DNA of 36,581 nucleotides from Rubrobacter sp. (GTDB lineage Bacteria; Actinomycetota; Rubrobacteria; Rubrobacterales; Rubrobacteraceae): NCBI GenBank assembly GCA_013695915.1, contig JACCZN010000134.1, positions 1 to 36,581 of the forward strand, read 5' to 3'. Shown piece by piece: positions 1 to 8,184 of this stretch (position 1 is its first letter; each line of letters starts with the position of its first letter). The notes under the pieces were generated by a model. It saw only the letters and a program-made list of their open reading frames with translations, ran no database searches and was not told where the DNA came from. The position numbers and the translations under genes were made by a program.

Positions 1-229
1 GGTACTTCTTTGCCACGCTCACCACGAGGCGGAGGTTCTTCTCTATAAGCCGCTTGCGGGCCCTGGTGTCGCCGTCCTTGGCGGCGTTGGAGAGCTCTAT
101 CTCCTCGGCGTGGGTCAACAGGCTCCCGCGGCCGATGTGCGCCAGGTACTTGGCCAGCAACTCCGGCGTCTCCGTCTCCCGCGCAGCCTTGACGATGTCC
201 GTCTTCTTATCCACGCTGGTAGTAGCCAA
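1..229 (-). CDS. RNA polymerase sigma-70 factor, N-terminal part (truncated by window edge)
   Basis: Reverse-strand translation MATTSVDKKTDIVKAARETETPELLAKYLAHIGRGSLLTHAEEIELSNAAKDGDTRARKRLIEKNLRLVVSVAKKY matches sigma-70 regions 1.2/2.1; TTG start preceded by GAGGAGG. Confidence 0.85.
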   Translation of the reverse strand, partial: MATTSVDKKTDIVKAARETETPELLAKYLAHIGRGSLLTHAEEIELSNAAKDGDTRARKRLIEKNLRLVVSVAKKY

Positions 230-472
230 ACCAGCCTCCTCGTAGATGAAACGTATATATTAAATCAGTTTCAGTAACTAGTATTGATCTTACCATCTGC
301 CGGTGCCTTCCAAACCTCTATTCGCCCTTGTGTGACAGGCGTTATACCTCGACCTGTCTCTACTAAACTCTACGCAATGAGCTATACGCTTGGATCAGTG
401 CAAAGTTTCTCGCGGTGCCGGGTCCGAGGGGGGATATACTGCGGTTCTGTCAGGAGAGACGAGGAGGATCGG

Positions 473-787
473 ATGATAGCAATCACCAACCGGCTGCCGG
501 TAAAAGAGGGCGCCGCGGACCGGATCGTCGAGCAGTTCGCGGGGAGCCGGGGGGAGGTGCAGGACTTCCCGGGGTTCGTCTCCATGGAGGTGCTGCGCGC
601 CGAGGACGCCACGGAGGTGCTCGTGATCACGCGCTGGGAGGATCGGGAGGCGTTCGACTCCTGGGTCCACAGCGATTCCTTCAAGAAGGCTCACGCCAGA
701 AGCGACAGCGCGGGCCTACTCTCGGGGCACCCGCAGATGGGCTCCTACGAGATCGCGGTCAACCGCGACGCAGGTGGTCCGGCCTAA
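473..787 (+). CDS. Antibiotic biosynthesis monooxygenase (ABM) / heme-degrading monooxygenase-like protein
   Basis: MIAITNRLPVKEGAADRIVEQFAG...FPGFVSMEVLR...EVLVITRWEDREAFDSWVHSDSFKKAH is typical of ABM/IsdG-like dimeric alpha-beta proteins; GAGGAGG upstream. Confidence 0.85.
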   Translation: MIAITNRLPVKEGAADRIVEQFAGSRGEVQDFPGFVSMEVLRAEDATEVLVITRWEDREAFDSWVHSDSFKKAHARSDSAGLLSGHPQMGSYEIAVNRDAGGPA

Positions 788-802
788 GAGGCCGGTGAGG
801 GG

Positions 803-976
803 CTAGAAGGGAGAGCCGGGGAGGTGCTCACCGGCGGCGAGCACGAGTTGGGGCAGGTAGATCAGGCCTTCAGAGCCCGGCGGCTGGTACTCGCCGCGGC
901 CGAGCACCGCAAAGACAATGGCGAAGAGGAATATCAGAACGCCTATTAATATCCCGAATGCTAAACGTTCCCGCAC
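803..976 (-). CDS. Small single-pass membrane protein (57 aa)
   Basis: VRERLAFGILIGVLIFLFAIVFAVLGRGEYQPPGSEGLIYLPQLVLAAGEHLPGSPF; AAGGAG upstream of GTG; below the ORF-track length cutoff. Confidence 0.6.
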   Translation of the reverse strand: MRERLAFGILIGVLIFLFAIVFAVLGRGEYQPPGSEGLIYLPQLVLAAGEHLPGSPF

Positions 977-1130
977 CTGAAACTCCTTGCCACCGCCTCT
1001 GTTGGCCGCATTATAGCGTAACCGCCGGGTGCCGTGGCCGGTACCGCGCCGCTCGCCGCGCAGGCTCGTTACCCGGCCAGATGAGATACACTAGAAGGGA
1101 ATATGTCTTATCTGAACCTATCTATGAACT

Positions 1131-1892
1131 TTGTCGTTCCGCTGCTTTCCGTGCGACGGCGGAGGGCCGTTGCGCTTTGCGAGGGCTGTCGTGGAAGTTG
1201 ACCTCTCCTGGCCCGGTTGGAGGGAGGTGCAGGAGCAGGAGTGCCAGAGCCTCCTGAGCCTCCTCAAGGAGATGGGGGTAGCCTCCGCGGATAGGACCTA
1301 TCTCCCCGGTGACGCCATCTACCGGGAGGGTGAGTTCGGGGATGCCCTGTACATACTCATCTCCGGCGTGGTCAAGCTCTTCCGGCCGTACTCCGGCACC
1401 AAGGAGGCCACCCTGCGCCTTCTGCGGCCCTGGGACATCTTCGGGCACCTGGCCTTCGCCGGGGAGACCACTCAAAGAGCCTACGCCGAGGCCGTGACGG
1501 AATGCACGATCACCAAGGTGCCCAAGGTGTTCATGGAGCGGGCCATCCGGCAGGAGCCGAAGGTAGCGCTCAAGGTAATGACCCTTCTGGAGCTCCGGCT
1601 GGTGCAGTACGAGGAGTTGGTCAGGTGTCTCCTGCCCCGCGAGACCGAGGTCCGGCTCGCCAACCTGCTCCCGATACTGGCCCATAAGTTCGGCGTCCAG
1701 GAAGAACGCGGAGGGTCCGTGACCATAGACCTCAGGCTGACCCACCAGGACCTGGCCGCCATGGTCGCCTCCACCCGGGAGTCCGTCACCAAGGTGCTCA
1801 ACGAGATGCGCAACCGCGACGTGATAGAGGTCGATGCCGGACGCATCACGCTGAAAGACCAGCAGGCCCTTACGGCGCTCAGCCGCCCGTAG
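1131..1892 (+). CDS. Crp/Fnr family transcriptional regulator
   Basis: cNMP-binding fold (YLPGDAIYREGEFGDALYILISGVVKLFR) plus Crp-type HTH (LTHQDLAAMVASTRESVTKVLNEMRNRDVIEV); true start may be downstream. Confidence 0.9.
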   Translation: MSFRCFPCDGGGPLRFARAVVEVDLSWPGWREVQEQECQSLLSLLKEMGVASADRTYLPGDAIYREGEFGDALYILISGVVKLFRPYSGTKEATLRLLRPWDIFGHLAFAGETTQRAYAEAVTECTITKVPKVFMERAIRQEPKVALKVMTLLELRLVQYEELVRCLLPRETEVRLANLLPILAHKFGVQEERGGSVTIDLRLTHQDLAAMVASTRESVTKVLNEMRNRDVIEVDAGRITLKDQQALTALSRP

Positions 1893-2027
1893 AGCAGAGA
1901 TGACGGCTCGGAGGGGCTTTGACCTTTACGGGTGCTTTTGGTAACTTGCCCTCGACCATGAGAGCCTCGACAGACGTGAGTTACGCGGGTTGTAGCGGCG
2001 GTGCGCCGTCCTCCGGCCGATTTATCC

Positions 2028-2090
2028 AGGAGGGGCGCTTACGGCCGGGTGCCTCCCGCGGGTCCGGCGTCTCTCTGCGGCGCCCCTCCT
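2028..2090 (+). promoter_or_regulatory. Structured inverted-repeat element upstream of pheA (possible leader or terminator)
   Basis: Perfect 11-bp arms AGGAGGGGCGC (2028-2038) / GCGCCCCTCCT (2080-2090) enclosing GCCGG...CCGGC and CCCGCGGG. Confidence 0.45.
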
Positions 2091-2184
2091 ACCAGGCCTG
2101 ACGAGAGCCCGCGTGCCGCCGCACGACCTTTAGCGCAGGAGGTCCGAACCGTGATCCGCAAGCCACCAGACAACGCTCCGCCGG

Positions 2185-3315
2185 ATGCACCGGGGTGGTG
2201 CCATGCTCTCTAGAGAAGGTTCTTCCGGGATGCCCGGGGACATGGAGAGCCTCAGAGGGGAGATAGACGAGGTAGACGCCGCGATGGTGCGGCTGCTCGA
2301 CCGGCGGGCACTCGCGGCCCGCAGGATCGGGGAGATAAAGCAGGCCAACGGCCTCGGCACCTACGCCCCGGAGCGGGAGCGCAAGGTGCTGGACCGGGTC
2401 CGCGGTCTCGGTGAGGGAGAGTTCCCCCTGCGGGGCCTCGAGGCCGTCTTCCGCGAGATCATCTCCGCCTCCATCTCGCTCGAGGAGCCCCTGAAGGTCT
2501 CTTACCTGGGGCCGGAGGCCACGTTCACCAACGAGGCCGCCCTCAGGTCCTTCGGCACCAGCGTCGAGCTCGAGCCCGAGGCTACGGTCTCGGAGGTGTT
2601 TGCCCGAGTCGAGCGCGGCGACGCCCAGCACGGGGTGGTCCCGGTCGAGAACTCGATGGAGGGGGCCGTTACCCACACCTTCGACGAGCTGATGGCGAGC
2701 CCGTTGAAGATCTGCGGCGAGGTCTACCTGCCCGTCTCGCAGAACCTGATCTCCCGCGAGGGCTCCCTGGAGGGCGTGGAGACCGTCTGCTCGCACCCGA
2801 TGGCCCTCTCTCAGGCGGGGACGTGGCTCAGGCGGGAGCTGCCGCGGGCCGAGATCGAGGAGGTCGAGTCCACGGCCGAGGCCGCCCGGCGCGCCACCGA
2901 GGAGCCCGGCGTAGCCGCCGTCGGGAGCGCGCTGGCCGCCGAGTCCCACGGCCTGGTGGTCCTGGCCCGGAACATACAGGACGCCCGGACCAACGCCACG
3001 CGCTTCATAGTCCTCGGACGCTCCTGGGCCGGCAGGACGGGGCAGGACAAGACGAGCGTGGTGTTCTCCTTCAAGGACCGCCCCGGCGCCCTGATAGACG
3101 CTCTGGCCGCGTTCTCCGATCGGGGCATCAACCTGACCCGCATAGAGAGCCGTCCGAGCCGCAAGAGGGCCTGGACGTATATCTTCTTCGCGGACTTCCA
3201 GGGTCACCCCGACGACGAGTGGGTCCAGCAGGCCCTCCGGTCGCTGGAGGACCGCTGCAACTACGTCAGCGTGATCGGGGCGTACCCTCAGGTCGCCACG
3301 GAAGCCCCCGAGTAG
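2185..3315 (+). CDS. pheA: Bifunctional chorismate mutase / prephenate dehydratase (P-protein) with ACT domain
   Basis: N-term chorismate mutase (LRGEIDEVDAAMVRLLDRRALAARRIGEIK), PDT (YLGPEATFTNEAA...GVVPVENSMEGAV), ACT (RPGALIDALAAFSDRGINLTRIESRPSR); start may be 2203 or 2230. Confidence 0.93.
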   Translation: MHRGGAMLSREGSSGMPGDMESLRGEIDEVDAAMVRLLDRRALAARRIGEIKQANGLGTYAPERERKVLDRVRGLGEGEFPLRGLEAVFREIISASISLEEPLKVSYLGPEATFTNEAALRSFGTSVELEPEATVSEVFARVERGDAQHGVVPVENSMEGAVTHTFDELMASPLKICGEVYLPVSQNLISREGSLEGVETVCSHPMALSQAGTWLRRELPRAEIEEVESTAEAARRATEEPGVAAVGSALAAESHGLVVLARNIQDARTNATRFIVLGRSWAGRTGQDKTSVVFSFKDRPGALIDALAAFSDRGINLTRIESRPSRKRAWTYIFFADFQGHPDDEWVQQALRSLEDRCNYVSVIGAYPQVATEAPE

Positions 3316-3325
3316 GGCGGCGTAG

Positions 3326-3553
3326 CTGGGCTTCAAGGCGGCGGCCGAGGAGGTCCTGCGCGAGGTCGGTCACCCCCTGCACTACGCGGACATAACCGAG
3401 ATAGCGCTCTCCTCCGGCTACCTGGAGAGCTCCGGGGCCACGCCCCAGAACACGATGCGGGCCCGCCTCTCCGTGGACGTCCGGGACAACCCGGCGAGCC
3501 CGTTCGTCCAGACCGCGCCCGGCGTCTACGCCCTCGGGGAGAGCGCCGGGTAA
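3326..3553 (+). CDS. Stand-alone HARE-HTH domain protein, apparent CTG start (75 aa)
   Basis: LGFKAAAEEVLREVGHPLHYADITEIALSSGYLESSGATPQNTMRARLSVDVRDNPASPFVQTAPGVYALGESAG resembles the HB1/ASXL/restriction endonuclease HTH fold; in-frame TAG immediately precedes CTG. Confidence 0.6.
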   Translation: MGFKAAAEEVLREVGHPLHYADITEIALSSGYLESSGATPQNTMRARLSVDVRDNPASPFVQTAPGVYALGESAG

Positions 3554-3626
3554 GGCTCTATCTACCCCGGAGATGCTGTATATTGGGCGGTATACGAGAC
3601 GTTTTTCAGACCAGTGGGGTAAGAGA

Positions 3627-4616
3627 ATGGTTGAGCTAGGAGCCGAGAAGACCGCCGGGGCTGCCTGGAAGGTAACGAACCTCGACGACTACGACCGCCG
3701 CCTGGAGCGGGCCGCCCGGAGGGTGGACGAGATCTCCCGCGAGCACGACACGGCGGCGCTCGTGATCTACGAGGCTGCCCTCACCAAGAGCGGACGCTCC
3801 GTGGACGAGGTGCGGGAGCTCGTGCGGAGCTTCAAGGAGGCGTGGGAGGACGAGGAGCAGGAGCCGCTCACGATACCGCGGGTCAGCGGCATCATGACCG
3901 TCGAGGGCGACGAGTGGTTCTACGATGATCCGGAGATACGGACGCTCACCGGCCGTCTCCTCGGGCAGTTCCAGCACCGGGTGGCCCAGTACAACTACGT
4001 GGACGAGGGGGAGGTCCTGCGGCGCTGGGCCAACTCTCACGACACCCGCCTATTTATCCGGCGCCGCATCTACGGCACGGAGCCGGTGGCCGGCGTGATC
4101 GAGGGCGTGGACCTGCGGCTCATGCAGTACCTCCGCGTGGCGGGCGGCGGCGAGACCCTGGTCCCCTCGGAGAACATCGCCCGGTCCCTGGTCTCCCTGG
4201 GCCTCCTCGACGGAGAGGACGCCGACGACTACGAGGTGCTGGCCGAGGCCGAGGGCCTGGCGCTCCACATGGACCTGCCGGCACCCATAGCCGGAGAGAT
4301 GCTAGACAACCTGGCGCAGGACGGCGTGACCACCTTCCCCGAGCCTCCCGCCGAAGCCGTCGAGCCCGAAGCCGGGGAGGAGCCCGAAGCTGGAGAGGGG
4401 GAAGAAGACCCGAAGCCGAGCGCCGAGGACCGCGCCGACCGCAATGCTGCCCGTCAAGCGGCCGACAGGGGGGAGGAGCCGACGAGGGTCCAGGACCCGC
4501 AGGCCAAGGACGCGCCGGGCGTAGGAGAGGAAGCCGGCGAGCAGGAGCCCGCGGCGCCCGAGAGCGGCCGGGGCGGCGACGCGCCTGGGACCTCCGAGGA
4601 CGAGGCCTCCCGGTAG
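3627..4616 (+). CDS. Hypothetical protein with acidic low-complexity C-terminal tail
   Basis: Long ORF with good coding character (MVELGAEKTAGAAWKVTNLDDYDRRLERAARRVDEIS...); Glu/Pro/Ala-rich tail; ORF extends to 3573. Confidence 0.75.
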   Translation: MVELGAEKTAGAAWKVTNLDDYDRRLERAARRVDEISREHDTAALVIYEAALTKSGRSVDEVRELVRSFKEAWEDEEQEPLTIPRVSGIMTVEGDEWFYDDPEIRTLTGRLLGQFQHRVAQYNYVDEGEVLRRWANSHDTRLFIRRRIYGTEPVAGVIEGVDLRLMQYLRVAGGGETLVPSENIARSLVSLGLLDGEDADDYEVLAEAEGLALHMDLPAPIAGEMLDNLAQDGVTTFPEPPAEAVEPEAGEEPEAGEGEEDPKPSAEDRADRNAARQAADRGEEPTRVQDPQAKDAPGVGEEAGEQEPAAPESGRGGDAPGTSEDEASR

Positions 4617-4898
4617 GAGAGCGCCGCCCGGGGGTGCTCCAGGCTAGCAGTGCGGGGGCGTCGTGTCTCTGCGCTCCCCGGAAAGCCGGAGGCTTGTGGC
4701 GGCCGGTCTCCAGGGACGGCATCGGGAAGAAATTTCCTCCGTATGGGCCGTCATGCGGCGTTTAAGCGGTGCATAGAAATGGTAATATTAGATCAAAAGC
4801 CTGCCTGGACGGGCGGGCGAGGCACATCGAAACGATCATATGTTTATCAATTCGAGGCTATACCAGGAACAGAAGCACGCAAGGGAGTCAGCAGGACC

Positions 4899-5591
4899 AT
4901 GGTAGATTCAAAGAAGCGCATAGCGTTAAAGCCGCACATGAAGCAGATAAGAGAGTGGGTCGACGCGGGCAAGACCGACTACTGGATCGCCGATGCTCTG
5001 GGGACCAGCGCCTCGTCGGTGCAGTCGTTCCGCAGCCGCAACGACATCTACCGCCGGGACCGCGGTACCCGCGAGGACCTGCCCGGTAGCGTCTTCGAGG
5101 GCGTCCTCGACCACGGCCAGCAGGACGGCTACGGGCTGTGGCTCGACCCGTCGGTAGCGGAAGACCCGATCTGGCAGGAGCACTGGACCGGGGTGGAGTC
5201 CGTGCTCGTCAAGATCTCCAAGGACTCCATAGTGCTCGAGATCGACCACGAAGCCCCGCAGCGCCCGCCGGGGGAGAACGGCGCGGCCAGCGTCACCTCG
5301 CTCTTCGCGCAGGACTCCGGGAAGGGGCAAGAAGAGCCCGCGCCCGCCGAACCGGCCACCGCTGAGGACGAGGAGCCGTCGGGGCTTCCCCGGGAAGAGG
5401 GCCGCATCAAGTGGTTCGACCCGGAGAAGGGCTACGGTTTCATTGTCCGCTCCACGGGCAACGACCTATTCGTCCACCACTCCGAGGTGAAGGGAGACGC
5501 CACCGACCTGGAACCGGGCACCGAGGTCGAGTACGAGGTCGGGGAGAACGACCGGGGGCCCAACGCTCGCCGTGTCCGGCCCGTGGCGTAA
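4899..5591 (+). CDS. HTH-like N-terminus fused to C-terminal cold-shock domain
   Basis: IREWVDAGKTDYWIADALGTSASSVQSFRSRN (HTH-like) and GRIKWFDPEKGYGFIVRSTGNDLFVHHSEV (CSD with RNP1/RNP2 motifs). Confidence 0.85.
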   Translation: MVDSKKRIALKPHMKQIREWVDAGKTDYWIADALGTSASSVQSFRSRNDIYRRDRGTREDLPGSVFEGVLDHGQQDGYGLWLDPSVAEDPIWQEHWTGVESVLVKISKDSIVLEIDHEAPQRPPGENGAASVTSLFAQDSGKGQEEPAPAEPATAEDEEPSGLPREEGRIKWFDPEKGYGFIVRSTGNDLFVHHSEVKGDATDLEPGTEVEYEVGENDRGPNARRVRPVA

Positions 5592-7041
5592 GGCGCCCGG
5601 CAAGACCCCCGAAAGGCGGCCGGAGAAGGCGGGCGCGGCGTTCGGCGCCGGATCGCTCGCCCTCCTCGTCTACCTCGCCACCCTCTCACCGACGGTCGCC
5701 TCGAACGACGCGGCGCGGTTCCAGATAGCGGCCCCGCTCCTGGGGCTGGGTCACCCGACCGGGTACCCGACGTTCATCCTGCTGGGCAAGCTGTTCACCT
5801 TCCTGCCGGTCGGAGACGTCGCTTACCGGGTAACGCTGATGGTCGCCGTGTTCGGCGCGGTCTCCGTGACGCTAATGGTCCTCGTAGCTCTGGAGCTCGG
5901 GGCCCGCACGCTGCCCGCCCTGGGGGCGGGGCTCCTGCTGGGGTTCACGGCGACCTTCTGGTCCCAGGCAGTGTTCGCCGAGGTATACACGCTGCACGCG
6001 GCCTTCCTGCTGGGCGTGACCTACCTGCTCCTCCTCTGGCGCCGCACCGGCGGAGGGGGTTACCTCCTCGCGGCCGCGCTGCTCTACGGTCTCTCCCTCG
6101 GGAACAACGCGGGCATGGTGCTCCTGGCACCGGCGTACGCGGTGCTCCTGTTCTGGGGGAGGCACCGGGAGCTCCCGGCGCGCCGCCTCCTCGGCGTGGG
6201 GGGTTCCTTTCTCGTGGGGCTCTCCGTGTACCTGTACGTGCCGCTGCGAGGCTTCGCCGGGGCGTGGCACAACTACGGGGACCCGGTAAACGACTGGATG
6301 GACGCGTGGCGACTGATCTCGGCTGCCCGCTTTCAGGAGCTGATGGTCAGCTCGCCGCTGGAGCTCCTGGAGAGCGCCGGGCTCTTTCTCTGGCGGTTCT
6401 CCGAGCAGGCCGCGCACCCGGCGGGCTTGCTCCTCGCAGCCGTCCTCCTGGCTGGCGGTGTGTACGGCATCCGGGTGGTACTGCGCCGGGACCCGGCCGT
6501 GGGCCTTGCCCTCGCGCTCGGGGCCGGGTGTACTCTGGCGTACGCCCTGAGCTACCAGATAGCGGACATCGAGGTCTACTACATACCCGTCTACCTGTTC
6601 CTGATACTGGGCTCCGCCGTGGCCGCCGGAGCTCTGGCGGGCCGCGGCCGGCTAACGGCCCTGATGCTCGCCGCGCCCCTGCTGGCGGCCGGTATCGCCC
6701 TGGCGGTCAACTACTCCGTGGAGGATCAGAGCGACAACTTTGCAGACCGCGAGAGAGCAGAGGCGCTGTTCGAGCGGCTGCCGGAGGAAGCCATCGTGTA
6801 CGGCAAGGTCCAGGTGCTGCCCCCGGCGTACCTGAAGAACGTGGAGGGGGAGCGCGGGGACGTGACGCTCCGCTGGCTCGACGGCGGCACCCTGGACCGG
6901 AACATCGCCGACGACGTGGAGAGCGGGCGCCCCGTCTACTTTATCTCTGATCCGCGCTACAACGAGGACTACCTGCGGGGCGCGAGCGCCTACGCCGACC
7001 CGAGGTTCGAGGGAGAGCTGATAAGGCTCGTCCCGGCATAG
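5572..7041 (+). CDS. DUF2723 polytopic membrane protein (GT-C-like glycosyltransferase)
   Basis: YLATLSPTVASNDAARFQIAAPLLGLGHPTGYPTFILLGKLFTFLPVGDVAYRVTLMV is typical of DUF2723 N-terminus; multiple TM helices. Confidence 0.8.
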   Translation: MSGPWRKAPGKTPERRPEKAGAAFGAGSLALLVYLATLSPTVASNDAARFQIAAPLLGLGHPTGYPTFILLGKLFTFLPVGDVAYRVTLMVAVFGAVSVTLMVLVALELGARTLPALGAGLLLGFTATFWSQAVFAEVYTLHAAFLLGVTYLLLLWRRTGGGGYLLAAALLYGLSLGNNAGMVLLAPAYAVLLFWGRHRELPARRLLGVGGSFLVGLSVYLYVPLRGFAGAWHNYGDPVNDWMDAWRLISAARFQELMVSSPLELLESAGLFLWRFSEQAAHPAGLLLAAVLLAGGVYGIRVVLRRDPAVGLALALGAGCTLAYALSYQIADIEVYYIPVYLFLILGSAVAAGALAGRGRLTALMLAAPLLAAGIALAVNYSVEDQSDNFADRERAEALFERLPEEAIVYGKVQVLPPAYLKNVEGERGDVTLRWLDGGTLDRNIADDVESGRPVYFISDPRYNEDYLRGASAYADPRFEGELIRLVPA

Positions 7042-7062
7042 CTACCGCCCGGGTACGGGGTC

Positions 7063-7710
7063 TTACTCTTCCAGGTGGCCGGTGAGGGCCAAATCCACGA
7101 GGAGAGGGTGCCCGCTGCCGGTACTCCAGGACATGCGCGTGAGGGAGGCGTTCGGCGCGCGGCGGGTGCCGGTGAGCACCTCCTCGCCGAAGAGGTGCCT
7201 CAGGTAGGCTCGCAGGACGCCACCGTGCGAGACGACCACGATGGAGCCCCCGGACCCGGCGTGCCGGGCCTGTATCTCCGAGATGGCCGCCTCGAACCGG
7301 ACGAGGAGCTGGGCGTCATCCTCCGCTCCCGCCAGCCTCCAGGCCTCGGCCTCCGGAAGGCTCATGAACTTCTCGATCAGGCCCGGGTTCTCCTGCTGGA
7401 ACTCCGCCCATACCCGACCCTCGAACATGCCGCCGCTCCGCTCCATCAGGCCCGGCAGGTCCACGACCCCGTTCCCGTAGCCGCCCGCGGCGGAGAGCTC
7501 GCGCACGATGCCCTCCGCCGTCTGGGAGGCCCGCAGGAGCGGGCTGGTGTACACACCCGCGACCGGCGAGCCCGCCAGCGCCCGTCCGGCCCGGCGCGCC
7601 TGCTCCCTCCCGAGTTCCGAGAGCGGGAAGTCTAGCTGGCCCTGCCAAACGCCCGCCGCGTTCGCGGTGGACTGCCCGTGGCGGACAAAGACTATCTCTC
7701 CCGTGAACAC
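7063..7710 (-). CDS. Histidine phosphatase family protein
   Basis: IVFVRHGQSTANAAGVWQGQLDFPLSELGREQARRAG...VVVSHGGVLRAYL. Confidence 0.92.
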   Translation of the reverse strand: MFTGEIVFVRHGQSTANAAGVWQGQLDFPLSELGREQARRAGRALAGSPVAGVYTSPLLRASQTAEGIVRELSAAGGYGNGVVDLPGLMERSGGMFEGRVWAEFQQENPGLIEKFMSLPEAEAWRLAGAEDDAQLLVRFEAAISEIQARHAGSGGSIVVVSHGGVLRAYLRHLFGEEVLTGTRRAPNASLTRMSWSTGSGHPLLVDLALTGHLEE

Positions 7711-7727
7711 CGGGCGCGGGCTGCGGC

Positions 7728-7979
7728 TCAGGCGTAGCGCTTGCGGAGCTCGCGGACGATGTGGCTCGAGTCCACGAGCACGTCGTCGCCGATGGTCAGG
7801 ATCGGGATGGCCCGTTGGCCCGAGAGCCGTATGACCTCCTCGCGGCCGTCGTCGTCGGCGTTGACCGACTCATAATCGAGGTCCAGCCGCGCGAGCTCTT
7901 TCTTTACTACGCGGCAGTAGGGGCAGTAGCTGCCCGTGTAGAATGTTATGGACTCCTGGAAACCGTTTTCGGCAGCCAA
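7728..7979 (-). CDS. Glutaredoxin family protein
   Basis: ITFYTGSYCPYCRVVKKELARLDLDYESVNADDDG; CPYC active site. Confidence 0.92.
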   Translation of the reverse strand: MAAENGFQESITFYTGSYCPYCRVVKKELARLDLDYESVNADDDGREEVIRLSGQRAIPILTIGDDVLVDSSHIVRELRKRYA

Positions 7980-8184
7980 GGCTACCCTCCTTCGGGTCTT
8001 CGAACAAAATCCTACGACAGGCCTGGATTATACCCCACGCAAAATCCCTCGCCGGTGCGCACCGGTGCCTCCCAGCCCCACGGTTATTTGTATAATGTAA
8101 CCTTTGAGGTGATGAAAGCTTCCGGGCCGTTATGGGTGCGGGAGGGTAGAGTCCGGGCAGGCTCCGCACACGGAGGATGATGTT

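Noticed and set aside
2028-2093. tRNA-like cloverleaf ending in ACCA
   Set aside because: Too short, 11-bp instead of 7-bp terminal stem, and no T-loop GTTCGA motif.
1893-2230. T-box riboswitch upstream of pheA
   Set aside because: GGGTGCCTCCCGCGGG superficially resembles the T-box GGGTGGNACCGCGG motif, but TGGN and ACC are not matched and no Stem I landmarks were seen; kept only as a structured element.
2089-3336. 415-aa minus-strand ORF
   Set aside because: Antisense shadow of pheA; sequence is Gly/Arg/Leu-biased with no recognisable domain, as expected from high-GC codon bias.
8045-8073. Overlapping palindromes GGTGCGCACC / GCACCGGTGC
   Set aside because: Short GC-rich palindromes are expected by chance in this composition, and no further repeat or conserved promoter context supports a site.
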